Translations under genes and position numbers: made by a program
Shown here: positions 8,949 to 18,512 of the stretch, in pieces
How positions within the stretch are numbered: position 1 is the stretch's first letter
How the letters are laid out: every line of letters begins with the position of its first letter
From: OCS116 cluster bacterium AG-435-F03
GTDB taxonomy: Bacteria > Pseudomonadota > Alphaproteobacteria > MED-G09
Assembly: GCA_003212795.1 (NCBI GenBank)
Contig: QCOV01000003.1
Span: 137,001 to 201,000, forward strand
Direction: 5' to 3'
Length of the DNA: 64,000 bases
The notes under the pieces: model-generated
Database searches by the model: none
The model's input: the letters and a program-made list of their open reading frames with translations, nothing else
Told to the model about the DNA's origin: nothing

Positions 8949-9635
8949 ATGGACTTATCCAATATAGATAGCTGGGTATTTGATTTAGATAATACTCTTT
9001 ACTCTCCTGAAGAAGAAATTTTTAGTCAAATAGATAAAAAAATGACAGAATTTATAATCAGTAAATTTAATGTTGATAAAGAAGAGGCTTTCAATATTCA
9101 AAAAAAGTATTTCTTAGAGTATGGCACAACTCTATCAGGATTAATGAAAAGAAAAAATATAGATCCTGATGAATTTCTTGAATTTGTTCATGATATTAAC
9201 TTAGAAATTTTAAAACCAAACAATAAATTGACAAGTATTATAGAAAAATTACCAGGTGATAAATTCGTATTTACTAACGGATCAAAAAAACATGCTGAAA
9301 ATGTCATTCAACAACTTCAGATGAATAAAGTTTTTGACGATATTTTTGATATCAAAGATAGTAATTTTATTCCAAAGCCAAATATTAATGCTTATTTAAG
9401 TTTTATAAACAAAACAAAAATTAAACCTGAAACCTCAATAATGTTTGAGGACATAGGTAGGAACCTAGAGCCTGCAAAAAAATTAGGAATGAAAACAGTT
9501 TTAATAAAAAGGAAGACTCCCATACAAAATAAGAAGTTTAAGACAAAGGATTTTGAGTCTCTTTGGGAAGATAATGATTTTGCAGATTGTATAATTGATG
9601 ATCTAGTAAAGTTCTTTAATAACCATTATATATAA
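8949..9635 (+). CDS. HAD-family pyrimidine 5'-nucleotidase-like hydrolase
   Basis: A haloacid-dehalogenase-type phosphatase of the SDT1/YjjG-like group, probably acting on pyrimidine nucleotides or similar small phosphates. Motif I DLDNTLY has the nucleophile D12 and acid D14; motif II FTNGSKKHA, the Lys after PKPN, and motif IV MFEDIGRNLEPAKKLG follow in order within 228 residues. It is squeezed between argB (6 bases) and dapD, the position this gene holds in many alphaproteobacteria. The exact substrate is inferred from family resemblance. Confidence 0.82.
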   Translation: MDLSNIDSWVFDLDNTLYSPEEEIFSQIDKKMTEFIISKFNVDKEEAFNIQKKYFLEYGTTLSGLMKRKNIDPDEFLEFVHDINLEILKPNNKLTSIIEKLPGDKFVFTNGSKKHAENVIQQLQMNKVFDDIFDIKDSNFIPKPNINAYLSFINKTKIKPETSIMFEDIGRNLEPAKKLGMKTVLIKRKTPIQNKKFKTKDFESLWEDNDFADCIIDDLVKFFNNHYI

Positions 9636-9656
9636 AATTCAGCTATAGGATATTAA

Positions 9657-10484
9657 ATGGAAAATGAAATAGAAATAATTGAAAAAGCTTTTAACGATAT
9701 TGAAAAAATAAATTCAAATTCTGAAAAAGAAATTCTAGATGCTATAAATTATGTAATTGAAAAAATTGATGATGGATCATTAAGAGTAGCAGATAAGACT
9801 GATGGTGATTGGAAAGTTAATGAATATGCAAAAAAAGCAATTTTGTTATATTTTCGTATAAAAGAAATGAAATTAATTCCGAACGGACCAGATCACTCAA
9901 ACTGGTGGGATAAAATTGATCCTAAGTTCAATTCATGGGATGAAAGAAAATTTGAGGAAAGCGGATTTAGGGCAGTACCTGGATCTATTGTTAGATATGG
10001 ATCTTTTGTTGGTAAGGGATGCGTTCTAATGCCAAGCTTTATTAATATTGGCGCGTATGTTGATGAATCTACAATGGTTGATACATGGGCAACAATAGGT
10101 TCTTGTGCTCAGATCGGTAAAAATTGTCATATTTCTGGTGGTGCCGGTATAGGTGGAGTATTAGAACCATTACAAGCAAGCCCGGTAATTATTGAAGATA
10201 ATTGTTTTATAGGTGCGAGATCTGAAGTGGCTGAAGGCGTAATAGTTAGGCAAGGATCAGTAATTTCAATGGGTGTATTTCTAACAGCATCCACACCAAT
10301 TTTTGATAGAAAATCTGGTGAAGTTATTTATGGAGAAGTTCCTGAGTATTCTGTTATTGTTCCTGGTAGCATGCCATCAAAAAATGTTGAGTCTGTTGCT
10401 AATTTATCTTGTGCAGTGATTGTTAAAACAGTTGATGAGAAAACTCGATCTAAAACTTCAATTAACGAACTATTGAGGGATTAA
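9657..10484 (+). CDS. dapD: 2,3,4,5-tetrahydropyridine-2,6-dicarboxylate N-succinyltransferase
   Basis: Succinylates tetrahydrodipicolinate in the lysine/meso-diaminopimelate pathway. The 275-residue protein has a helical N-terminal part and a left-handed beta-helix of hexapeptide repeats (about 105-230) with the family segments [30 protein letters not shown] and [15 protein letters not shown]. Length is normal. dapE follows after one base, so the two enzymes of the succinylase branch are co-expressed. Confidence 0.96.
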   Translation: MENEIEIIEKAFNDIEKINSNSEKEILDAINYVIEKIDDGSLRVADKTDGDWKVNEYAKKAILLYFRIKEMKLIPNGPDHSNWWDKIDPKFNSWDERKFEESGFRAVPGSIVRYGSFVGKGCVLMPSFINIGAYVDESTMVDTWATIGSCAQIGKNCHISGGAGIGGVLEPLQASPVIIEDNCFIGARSEVAEGVIVRQGSVISMGVFLTASTPIFDRKSGEVIYGEVPEYSVIVPGSMPSKNVESVANLSCAVIVKTVDEKTRSKTSINELLRD

Positions 10485-10485
10485 T

Positions 10486-11634
10486 ATGATTTATGATCCT
10501 TTAGAGCTAACATCAGAATTAATCCGATGTCGTTCGATAACTCCAAATAATGATGGTGCAATTGAGTTATTATCTGAAAAACTAGAAAATATTGGATTTA
10601 ATTGTGAAATTATCGAGTTTACCGAAGAAGGCACCGAACCAATTAAAAATTTATGGGCTCAAATTGGTAAAAAAAGCCCGTGCTTATCATTTGCTGGGCA
10701 TACTGATGTAGTTCCTGTAGTTGATGAAGATTCATGGACTAGTCCACCATTTGAAGGAAGGAATGATGGAAATATAATTATTGGTAGAGGCGCAGCAGAT
10801 ATGAAAGGATCAATAAGTTCTTTTGTTTCTGCAGTAAGTACATACTTAGATGAATGCTCAAAAGAATTCAAAGGTTCAATAGCTTTCATTATTACTGGTG
10901 ATGAAGAAGGTGTAGCAATAAATGGAACATGTAAATTACTAGAATGGATGGAGAATAATGGACATAAATTTGATGATTGCATAGTTGGAGAACCTACCAA
11001 TCCAAATAAATTAGGTGAAATGGTTAAAATTGGAAGAAGAGGAAGTACAAATATAACTATTAAATGTAATGGAACAGAAGGACATGTTGCTTATCCAGAT
11101 TTAGCAGATAACCCTGTTCCAAAATTAGTAAAGCTTTTAAATGAGCTTATCAAGCAGCCACTAGATGATGGCAATGAGTATTTTGATGCTTCAAACTTAG
11201 AACTAACCTCAATAGATACTGGAAACTTTGCAACAAATGTAATTCCTTCAAGCATAAGTGCGAGTCTAAATATCCGTTATAATGATACCTTTGATAAAGA
11301 TAAGATTGAAAAGGAAATACATAATAGACTTAATAGTCTTGGCTATGACAATTTTGATGTCAGCTTCCAGCATTCAGGGGATTCTTTTATTACTGAGCCT
11401 GGTAAATTTGTGAATGATCTTGAAAAAATTATAGAAAAGCATTGTGGAATTAAACCAGTTCTATCAACTACAGGTGGAACTTCAGATGCAAGATTTATAA
11501 AAGACTATGGAAGAGTTGTTGAATTTGGCCTTGTTGGTAAATCTATGCATAAAATTGACGAGTACTCAAATACTAACGATATCATGAAGTTAAGAGACAT
11601 ATATCTAGATGTTTTAAGAAATTACTTTTCTTAA
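10486..11634 (+). CDS. dapE: Succinyl-diaminopimelate desuccinylase
   Basis: M20-family di-zinc hydrolase that removes succinate from N-succinyl-LL-diaminopimelate. Of 382 residues, the metal and catalytic motifs appear in order: FAGHTDVVPV, GRGAADMKGS, TGDEEGVAINGT, the GEPTN segment, and TTGGTSDARF followed by a C-terminal His in VGKSMHKIDE. It follows dapD by one base and overlaps the convergent truA gene by 4 bases at its stop. Confidence 0.95.
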   Translation: MIYDPLELTSELIRCRSITPNNDGAIELLSEKLENIGFNCEIIEFTEEGTEPIKNLWAQIGKKSPCLSFAGHTDVVPVVDEDSWTSPPFEGRNDGNIIIGRGAADMKGSISSFVSAVSTYLDECSKEFKGSIAFIITGDEEGVAINGTCKLLEWMENNGHKFDDCIVGEPTNPNKLGEMVKIGRRGSTNITIKCNGTEGHVAYPDLADNPVPKLVKLLNELIKQPLDDGNEYFDASNLELTSIDTGNFATNVIPSSISASLNIRYNDTFDKDKIEKEIHNRLNSLGYDNFDVSFQHSGDSFITEPGKFVNDLEKIIEKHCGIKPVLSTTGGTSDARFIKDYGRVVEFGLVGKSMHKIDEYSNTNDIMKLRDIYLDVLRNYFS

Positions 11635-12368
11635 TAATCAACAGATTTAAAATATAACCCTTCAGGCGGCGCTATTGGGCCACATTCTTTTCTTTCCTTA
11701 GAGTTAAGAATTTGATTTATCTTATCTGGATGCCATTTCCCCTCACCAACCAATTTTAAAGATCCAACTATTGAACGAAGCTGGTTATGCAAATAAGATT
11801 TAGCAGAGAAGAAGAGGAATATCTTGTCTTTCTTTCTTTTAATTTTAATAGAATCCAATGATTTTAAGGGTGATTTAGACTGACAATTTATTGATCTAAA
11901 GGTAGTAAAATCATGGGTCCCAATTAAATAATTTGCTCCTTTTTGCATATCCTCTTCCTTTAGAGGTCTTCCTACCCTCCAAAATAGATCTTTTTCTAGT
12001 GTAAGAGGTTGACGACGATTCACAATTTTATATTCGTAATGTCTAAGTTTTGCAGAGAATCTAGCATGAAAATCATCATCAACCTTTTCGACTTTTATTA
12101 TAGATATTAAATCTGGCCTTAGATAGTTGTTCAAAGCCTCCCTTATCTCATCTTCATTTGTTGCTCTATCAATATCAAAGTGAGCCACTTGGCCGAGAGC
12201 ATGAACGCCTGAATCGGTTCTGCCGGCTCCATATACTTTAATTAATTCACCTGAGAATTTAAATATTGCAGACTGAATTGCATCCTGAACTCCCGTTAAA
12301 TCCTTTTGACTTTGCCAACCATTAAATTGGCAACCCTTATATTCTATAATTATCTTCCATCTTTGCAT
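11631..12368 (-). CDS. truA: tRNA pseudouridine(38-40) synthase TruA
   Basis: Makes pseudouridine at positions 38-40 of the tRNA anticodon arm. The 245-residue protein has the catalytic motif GAGRTDSGVHALGQVAHFD with the nucleophilic D52, and the later RSIVGSL segment. It directly follows fmt on the same strand and overlaps the convergent dapE end by 4 bases. Fmt, TruA and Def all serve translation. Confidence 0.96.
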   Translation of the reverse strand: MQRWKIIIEYKGCQFNGWQSQKDLTGVQDAIQSAIFKFSGELIKVYGAGRTDSGVHALGQVAHFDIDRATNEDEIREALNNYLRPDLISIIKVEKVDDDFHARFSAKLRHYEYKIVNRRQPLTLEKDLFWRVGRPLKEEDMQKGANYLIGTHDFTTFRSINCQSKSPLKSLDSIKIKRKKDKIFLFFSAKSYLHNQLRSIVGSLKLVGEGKWHPDKINQILNSKERKECGPIAPPEGLYFKSVDY

Positions 12369-13310
12369 TTAATCAAAAATTCTTTCACTCACTGAAAAAT
12401 TTTTTCCTCGTAAGTAGTCTTCAAAAGGCATTGCTCTTTTTCCTTCAGGTTGAACTTCTGTAATTTTCAAAGATTTTAAACCACATCCTACAAATTGATT
12501 TTTCAGTAACACTCCCTCTTCTCCGTCAATTTCTTGAATTGAAGCACTTAATATTTTCAATCTTTTCTTTTCTTTTGTCATCGTCCAAGCTCCTGGCGAA
12601 GGGCTTATTGAATAAATAAGATTTCTAATTTCATTAGCAGCTAAGCTCCAATTAATTTTTGTTTCATGTTTCTCTATTTTATCGGCATAAGTTGCTTCAA
12701 CATTATTTTGTTTTTCTATAGGTAATTTTCCTTCAATATATTTACTTACTGTATTACTTATTGTTTCAGCAGCTAAATTTGACAAAGAGTCGTGAACTTT
12801 CAAGAAATTATCTTTTTTGCCTATTTTGATTTCCTTTTGTAAAATTACAGGACCGGTATCCAATCCTTTCTCCATAATCATAAAAGAAATTCCTGTTTTT
12901 TCATCTCCTGACATAATTGATCTCTGTATAGGGGCAGCCCCTCGCCATCTAGGTAGTAAAGAAGCATGAACATTCAAACAACCAAATTTAGGGATAGCTA
13001 AGATTTTTTCGGGTAATATAAGTCCATAAGCAGCTACAATTATAATATCAACATCTCTTTCTTTAAGAAAACTGAACTCCTCATCATCTAATTTTTTTGG
13101 TACTCTAATTTCAATATTATTCTTTTTTGCAACTTCATATATTATTGAATTTCTAACTTTCATCCCTCTTCCAGCTGGTCTTCCAGATTGTGTATAAACA
13201 TAATCTATATAATAATTATCTGCTATAAGACGCTCTAATATAGGGGCAGCAAAACTTGGAGTGCCCATAAACCCAAGCTTAAGATTTTTTATCAAATCAT
13301 TGTTGTTCAT
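12369..13310 (-). CDS. fmt: Methionyl-tRNA formyltransferase
   Basis: Transfers formyl from 10-formyl-tetrahydrofolate to initiator Met-tRNA. Residues near the N terminus read GFMGTPSFAAPIL; the catalytic core has NVHASLLPRWRGAAPIQRSI (Asn/His/Asp family site), then GISFMIMEKGLDTGPVI. The C-terminal OB-like domain is present in the 313 residues. The gene start overlaps def by 14 bases, the usual def-fmt coupling. Confidence 0.96.
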   Translation of the reverse strand: MNNNDLIKNLKLGFMGTPSFAAPILERLIADNYYIDYVYTQSGRPAGRGMKVRNSIIYEVAKKNNIEIRVPKKLDDEEFSFLKERDVDIIIVAAYGLILPEKILAIPKFGCLNVHASLLPRWRGAAPIQRSIMSGDEKTGISFMIMEKGLDTGPVILQKEIKIGKKDNFLKVHDSLSNLAAETISNTVSKYIEGKLPIEKQNNVEATYADKIEKHETKINWSLAANEIRNLIYSISPSPGAWTMTKEKKRLKILSASIQEIDGEEGVLLKNQFVGCGLKSLKITEVQPEGKRAMPFEDYLRGKNFSVSERIFD

Positions 13311-13857
13311 TATAACGAGATAATCGATTTTCTTTTGTTGGATTTTTTTGAAATTTTATGGATTTTTTTATTGAAAGATCACGCTTCAGTCTTGATAAAT
13401 GATCAACAAAAACAATGCCTTCAAGATGATCCATCTCATGTTGTATTACTGTGGCCAATAAGCCCTTACATTTTTTTTCTTTCTTCTGACCATCTCTATT
13501 TACAAATTTAACAATGCACTGATCTGGTCTTTCAATTTCTTCCCATATCCCAGGAACAGATAAACATCCCTCCTCAAATGAACTTAAATCATCAGACGGG
13601 TCTATAATTTCAGGATTTATAAAGAATTGTGGATCTTTTTTATTATTATCTTGATCACCAACAGATGAAATATCGATCACTAGCATTCTGAGAGGAATTC
13701 CAATTTGTATTGCAGCAAGACCTATACCTGGCGCATCATACATGGTGTCAAGCATATCATCCAATACTTTTCTAATCTCATCATCAACCACATCAACAGG
13801 TTTGGATACTTTCTTTAGAATTGGATTCGGTACCTTTATTATTTCTCTTATAGCCAT
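13297..13857 (-). CDS. def: Peptide deformylase
   Basis: Metal-dependent deformylase that removes the formyl group from new proteins. All three family motifs are present in 186 residues: GIGLAAIQIG, EEGCLSVPGI and QHEMDHLEG (Cys and two His ligands plus the catalytic Glu). Def reverses the reaction of Fmt, encoded by the overlapping next gene. Confidence 0.97.
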   Translation of the reverse strand: MAIREIIKVPNPILKKVSKPVDVVDDEIRKVLDDMLDTMYDAPGIGLAAIQIGIPLRMLVIDISSVGDQDNNKKDPQFFINPEIIDPSDDLSSFEEGCLSVPGIWEEIERPDQCIVKFVNRDGQKKEKKCKGLLATVIQHEMDHLEGIVFVDHLSRLKRDLSIKKSIKFQKNPTKENRLSRYNEQQ

Positions 13858-13903
13858 ACTATTTGATAAACTGCCCAGTAAAAGTTATCAATAAGAATAT
13901 TAA

Positions 13904-14497
13904 TTAGAAAGGTTGTCTAGATTCTATAGCTTCGAGTAAGGTGCCGTCATCCATATAGTCTAGTTCACCACCAACAGGTACACCTCTAGCAAGTCTCGAT
14001 ACTTTCACTTCTGCTGCTGCCAACTGATCAGTAATATAATAAGCAGTTGTTTGGCCATCTATAGTCGCATTCATTGCTAGAATTACTTCTTTTGTTTCTT
14101 CTTTTAGAGCCCTTTGCACTAGACTTGAAATACCAATATCATCGGGGCTTATCCCATCAATTGCAGACAATGTTCCTCCTAAGACATGATACAAACCTTT
14201 ATGAACTGAAGCTCTCTCAAGAGCCCATAAATCTGCTACCTCCTCTACAACAATAATAGTTGATTTATCTCTACTCTCGTCTAGACAAATATAACATGGA
14301 CTTGATGTATCAAGATTCCCACAAATTGAACATTTTACGATAGAGTCAGCTGTACTAAGAAGTGATTTTGCTAAAGGTCTCATAAGAGAATCAGGTTTTT
14401 TTAACATACTTAAAGCCAATCTTCTTGCGGAACGCGGACCAATACCAGGCAATCTTGCCAACAATTCTATTAAGTTATCTATTTCTGTTTGGCTCAT
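13904..14497 (-). CDS. recR: Recombination mediator protein RecR
   Basis: Works with RecO (and RecF) to load RecA at gaps. The 197-residue protein has the helix-hairpin-helix LARLPGIGPRSARRLAL at the N terminus, a four-Cys zinc module (CSICGNLDTSSPCYIC, about 56-71) and a Toprim domain beginning IIVVEEVADLWALE and including GGTLSAIDGISPDDIG. It lies one base after dnaX. The ybaB/ebfC gene that usually separates dnaX and recR is absent here. Confidence 0.96.
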   Translation of the reverse strand: MSQTEIDNLIELLARLPGIGPRSARRLALSMLKKPDSLMRPLAKSLLSTADSIVKCSICGNLDTSSPCYICLDESRDKSTIIVVEEVADLWALERASVHKGLYHVLGGTLSAIDGISPDDIGISSLVQRALKEETKEVILAMNATIDGQTTAYYITDQLAAAEVKVSRLARGVPVGGELDYMDDGTLLEAIESRQPF

Positions 14498-14498
14498 T

Positions 14499-16208
14499 TT
14501 AGTTTTCTATTTTATTTACTGATGTAATTCTTGATTCAGGGAATGCCTCCAAGACTTTCTTCATTTCATCAGTATTGCTCAGTTCATCAATAATATCATC
14601 CTGTTTTTGTTTTTGTTTTTCTAAAATAGTATCTTCACCCTGCTTTGCTGAAACATTAATAACCCATCTTTGCTCAGTCCATTCATATAACTTTGCAATT
14701 AAATCTTTAATAATTTCTTCATTACCATTGGGAGTATTGATATTGATATGCCCAGTTTCAAAACTAACTAAACGAACATCTTCTTGTAAAAATTTCTTCA
14801 AAATCAAATTTTTATTTTCGCCAGCAATTTCAATAATGTCTTCAAAAGACTTAATTGTAGAAAGGTTTTGCTCTATTACACCAGGGTTATGATTTAAAAC
14901 TTTTTCTTCAGTTACTTTTTTAGTTAATTTTTTTTTTTTATTTTGGCCTTCTGTATCGACAGAATTAATAATTTCCTCTGGGGTAGGCAAATCAGAAACA
15001 TAGGCCATCCTAATTGCAACCATTTCTAGAGCAGAATATGGATTAAATGAATTTTTAATTTCTTCATTGGCCTTTAAAATCATTTGCCAGAATCTAGATA
15101 GTTTTTTTACATCTAAATTTTCTTGTAATGCGATCAATTTAGAAAAATTTTCTGGTCCCAAAAGAAGATTATCATTTTTATCATTCGATACTTTCAATAC
15201 TGTTAATTCATGAATAATCTCTCCTAGACTCGAGATTATATTTAATGGTTCTGCTCCTCTATCTGTTTGCAATTTAATCTCGTCAAGCGCCTTTTGGATA
15301 TCACCTATTACTATAGATTCAAATAATTCAATAATTGCTGAATTATCTGATAAACCAAGCATTTCTCTTATAGCGTTCTCATCTATATTTGGGTCATGTT
15401 GTGATAGAGTTATTGTTTGATCTAAAATTGACAAACCATCCCTTGCTGAGCCTGAGGCCGCCTTTCCTATTATAGATAATATATTTTTGGGAATATCAAC
15501 ATTTTCATTATCACAAACTTTTGAGAGAAGGCTCATCATGTCTGTTTCATCAAGTTGTTTTAAATCAAATCTTTGGCATCGCGATAAAATCGTCAAAGGT
15601 ATTTTATGAACTTCGGTTGTAGCAAATATAAACTTAACATGAGCAGGTGGTTCTTCAAGTGTCTTCAATAAACCATTGAAAGCAGATTTAGAGAGCATAT
15701 GAACCTCATCAATAATATATATTTTAAATCTAGCTGATGTAGTCGAGTAGCTTACGGAGTCTATTATCTCTCTAATATCAGCAATTCCAGTTCTTGAAGC
15801 TGCATCCATTTCTAAAACATCAATATGTCTTGATTCCATAATCTCTTTACAATGATAACCATGTTTAGAAATATTAATCGTTGGCTCATTAATTTCTTCT
15901 GAAGAATAATTTAATGCTCTAGCCAAGAGTCTTGCAGTCGTTGTTTTTCCTATTCCTCTTACACCTGTTAACATATATGCATGTGCAATTCTCCCTGAAG
16001 AAAATGCGTTGCTTAAAATTTGGACCATTGTTTCTTGACCCAATAAATCTGAAAAGTTTTGTGGTCTATATTTTCTTGCTAAAACTCTATAAGGCTCTGT
16101 ATTAGAATCTTCAGTATTGCTAGTATCCAAAAAGCTATCTTGATTTTCATCTTCTATTGTGGGTGAAGAATTTGTTTCTTCTAAATCTTTTTCTTGTGGA
16201 TGTTCCAA
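14499..16208 (-). CDS. dnaX: DNA polymerase III subunit tau/gamma
   Basis: AAA+ subunit of the clamp loader; tau also binds polymerase and helicase. Domain order in 569 residues: RVLARKYRPQNFSDLLGQ (41-58), Walker A GVRGIGKTT (82-90), DEVHML (167-172), sensor 1 ATTEV and arginine-finger region SRCQRF, clamp-loader collar to about 405, then a C-terminal tau region. Start is TTG at 16208 with a GAGG site five bases upstream; no in-frame ATG precedes the conserved core. The zinc module is degenerate (Y101, S114, G117, only C120 kept). A run of 12 A residues at codons 424-427 could yield a gamma form by slippage. Confidence 0.94.
   Translation of the reverse strand: MEHPQEKDLEETNSSPTIEDENQDSFLDTSNTEDSNTEPYRVLARKYRPQNFSDLLGQETMVQILSNAFSSGRIAHAYMLTGVRGIGKTTTARLLARALNYSSEEINEPTINISKHGYHCKEIMESRHIDVLEMDAASRTGIADIREIIDSVSYSTTSARFKIYIIDEVHMLSKSAFNGLLKTLEEPPAHVKFIFATTEVHKIPLTILSRCQRFDLKQLDETDMMSLLSKVCDNENVDIPKNILSIIGKAASGSARDGLSILDQTITLSQHDPNIDENAIREMLGLSDNSAIIELFESIVIGDIQKALDEIKLQTDRGAEPLNIISSLGEIIHELTVLKVSNDKNDNLLLGPENFSKLIALQENLDVKKLSRFWQMILKANEEIKNSFNPYSALEMVAIRMAYVSDLPTPEEIINSVDTEGQNKKKKLTKKVTEEKVLNHNPGVIEQNLSTIKSFEDIIEIAGENKNLILKKFLQEDVRLVSFETGHININTPNGNEEIIKDLIAKLYEWTEQRWVINVSAKQGEDTILEKQKQKQDDIIDELSNTDEMKKVLEAFPESRITSVNKIEN
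14928..14939 (-). other. Homopolymer A12 in dnaX, candidate slippage site
   Basis: Twelve consecutive A on the coding strand encode K424-K427. Gain of one A leads to a stop after Ile-Asn (429-residue product); loss of one A leads to a stop after Asn (427-residue product). E. coli gamma is 431 residues. Whether slippage occurs is inferred. Confidence 0.5.
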
Positions 16209-16329
16209 GATAGCCTCTTAATTAATGAGATATTAAATATATACTGAGTCTAATCAACAGATAAATTATTCACTAAACTGTTTTATTCAACTTCATTTAT
16301 GTGTACCATAATATATATTTTAAAAAGTT

Positions 16330-17280
16330 ATGAAAGTTTATCCAAATATATTTTCAAATAATCCTGTTAATAGAGTGTCTGATTTAAGATCTGATCCATC
16401 ATGGGTAGATAAAACCTTAAATAGTGAAAAGACTATGATAAGTCTTTTTTGGAGAGGAAAAGCATTTGTAACTAAACATAAAAGCTTAACCTCCGGCCAA
16501 TCAAATCCTGAACAAATTAGTCCGGCTTGGTTTCCTAACAATTTCTTTAAAGATCAAAGTGATGACTCAGATAGTCTAATTTTTATTGGTATTATAGATG
16601 ATGTTGCCTTTTTTTCTAAAGATGTATCGAAACTATCAAATCCAGAAGAAATTTTAAATCTAAAAGACCTAGGTGAGTTTGAAGATTTAATGATTTTGGC
16701 ACCTCAAGCAATTGACCAAGGTGAACTTGCTATGTTAGGTCAAGCAAAAGCAATTTTTGAATGGCATAAGAGTCACAAATATTGTTCTAATTGTGGGGCT
16801 GAAAGTACTATGGTGGAGGCAGGATATAAGAGGGTTTGTCATAATTGTAATACAGAACATTTTCCAAGAACAGACCCAGTAGTAATTATGTTAGCAACCT
16901 TCAATAATACTGCTTTTTTAGGAAGGCAGAAAAGATTTCCTCCTGGAATGTACTCTGCGCTTGCTGGATTTATTGAACCGGGGGAATCTATAGAAGAAGC
17001 TGTAGCTAGAGAATTAAATGAAGAAGCTGGAATAAAAATAATCGAAGCAAATTATCATTCGAGTCAACCTTGGGCATTTCCATATTCCCTAATGATAGGA
17101 TATATTGCTGAGTCAAAATCAGAAAACTTTAAACTAGATGAAGTTGAACTTGATGAAGGAAGGTGGTTTTCTAAAGAAGAGCTAAAGAAAGCACTAAGTG
17201 GTGAAAATAAGAACTTTTTTGTACCACCGCCAATGGCAATTGCTCATCACTTAATCAAAGCTTTTGTAGAGAGTAAATAA
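16330..17280 (+). CDS. nudC: NAD(+) diphosphatase / decapping Nudix hydrolase NudC
   Basis: Nudix hydrolase that cleaves NAD(H) and removes NAD caps from RNA. The 316-residue protein has an N-terminal domain, a four-Cys zinc module (C152, C155, C170, C173), and a full Nudix box at 213-235 (GFIEPGESIEEAVARELNEE then AGI). The family tag QPWAFPYSLMIGY follows, with SQPWPFPxS as the usual NudC form. It is divergent from dnaX and its stop touches the start of the beta-helix gene. Confidence 0.94.
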   Translation: MKVYPNIFSNNPVNRVSDLRSDPSWVDKTLNSEKTMISLFWRGKAFVTKHKSLTSGQSNPEQISPAWFPNNFFKDQSDDSDSLIFIGIIDDVAFFSKDVSKLSNPEEILNLKDLGEFEDLMILAPQAIDQGELAMLGQAKAIFEWHKSHKYCSNCGAESTMVEAGYKRVCHNCNTEHFPRTDPVVIMLATFNNTAFLGRQKRFPPGMYSALAGFIEPGESIEEAVARELNEEAGIKIIEANYHSSQPWAFPYSLMIGYIAESKSENFKLDEVELDEGRWFSKEELKKALSGENKNFFVPPPMAIAHHLIKAFVESK

Positions 17281-18512
17281 TGAAAATTAATAAAAAAATA
17301 ATATATTTTATGGTGATTATTTTTATTTCGAATTTCTCTTATGGGAAAATTATCATAGAACCAGGTCCTAATGCCTATGACAGGATCCAAGAAGCATTAA
17401 TATTAGCTGAGCCATATGAAAATATTCACCTTTCCTCAGGTTATTATGAGATTGAAGATGGACTATCTCTTGATATTGATAATGTTACTTTATCGGGCGA
17501 TGGTTTGGATAAAACTATTTTATCCTTTAAAAACCAGAAATCTGGAGCAGAAGGCTTATTGGTTACTAGCAATGGAGTAACATTAAGTGATTTTGCAGTC
17601 GAAGATACAATTGGAGATGCGATAGTTGTTAAAAAAGCTAATGGCATTAGATTTTTGAGAGTTAGAGTAGAATGGACTGATGGACCAAAGTCTTCTAATG
17701 GAGCATATGGCCTTTATCCAGTTGAAAGCAAAGATGTGCTAATTGATAGCTGCATAGCAATAGGAGCATCTGATGCAGGAATTTATGTGGGTCAATCTGA
17801 AAGAATTAAAGTTATAAATAGTGAAGCAAAATTTAATGTTGCCGGAATAGAAATTGAAAATAGTTATTTTGCTGAAGTCACAAACAATATTGCTCATCAT
17901 AATACAGGTGGTATTTTAATTTTTGACTTACCAAATTTACCTCAACAAGGTGGTCACGATATTTTAGTAAAAAATAATAAAGTTTTAAATAATGATACTC
18001 CTAATTTTGCACCTGAAGGTAATATTGTTGGCAAAACACCGAATGGCACTGGGATAATGGTAATGGCAAATGAAAAAGTAATTTTAGAAGAAAATTATAT
18101 TTCAGGAAATGCAACAGCTGGAATTTTAGTCGTAAGTTACCTTGATGAATATGAGGATGATAACTACAACCCGCTTCCAAATAAAATATTTATCAGAAAT
18201 AACCAATTAAATAATAACGGATTTGAGGTTGATAAAGTGAGAGCAGAACCGATTGCTCTATTAACCAAAAACAAAGCACCTGAAATTATTTGGGATGGTG
18301 TAACCAGTTTCCCTGAATGGATAGGATTAAGCAAACAACAAAGACTCATTTTAGGCCCAAACAAGACTAAAGATAGAAAAACAGATATGATAAATCTTAA
18401 TCTTATGACCTATGCTTTATTGCCCTGGTTTCATAAAACAAAAGAGGATTATGATGATTATATAGGTGAAGGAATTTCCTTGACCGAAGTCAACTTCAAA
18501 ACAAAATGGTAA
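17280..18512 (+). CDS. Parallel beta-helix repeat protein (partner of diheme cytochrome)
   Basis: Exported protein of 410 residues with a signal peptide (about 1-22, ending FSYG) and a right-handed beta-helix region of NosD/pectate-lyase-like repeats (about 60-310), with short turns such as GIYVGQSERIKVINSEA and GIEIENSYFAEVTNNIA. It resembles the TIGR03805-type beta-helix family, known to occur beside an HNE_0200/SO2930-type diheme cytochrome, exactly as here (the next gene overlaps by 7 bases). Function is unknown; an extracytoplasmic enzyme or polysaccharide-binding role is possible. The start overlaps the last base of nudC. Confidence 0.82.
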   Translation: MKINKKIIYFMVIIFISNFSYGKIIIEPGPNAYDRIQEALILAEPYENIHLSSGYYEIEDGLSLDIDNVTLSGDGLDKTILSFKNQKSGAEGLLVTSNGVTLSDFAVEDTIGDAIVVKKANGIRFLRVRVEWTDGPKSSNGAYGLYPVESKDVLIDSCIAIGASDAGIYVGQSERIKVINSEAKFNVAGIEIENSYFAEVTNNIAHHNTGGILIFDLPNLPQQGGHDILVKNNKVLNNDTPNFAPEGNIVGKTPNGTGIMVMANEKVILEENYISGNATAGILVVSYLDEYEDDNYNPLPNKIFIRNNQLNNNGFEVDKVRAEPIALLTKNKAPEIIWDGVTSFPEWIGLSKQQRLILGPNKTKDRKTDMINLNLMTYALLPWFHKTKEDYDDYIGEGISLTEVNFKTKW

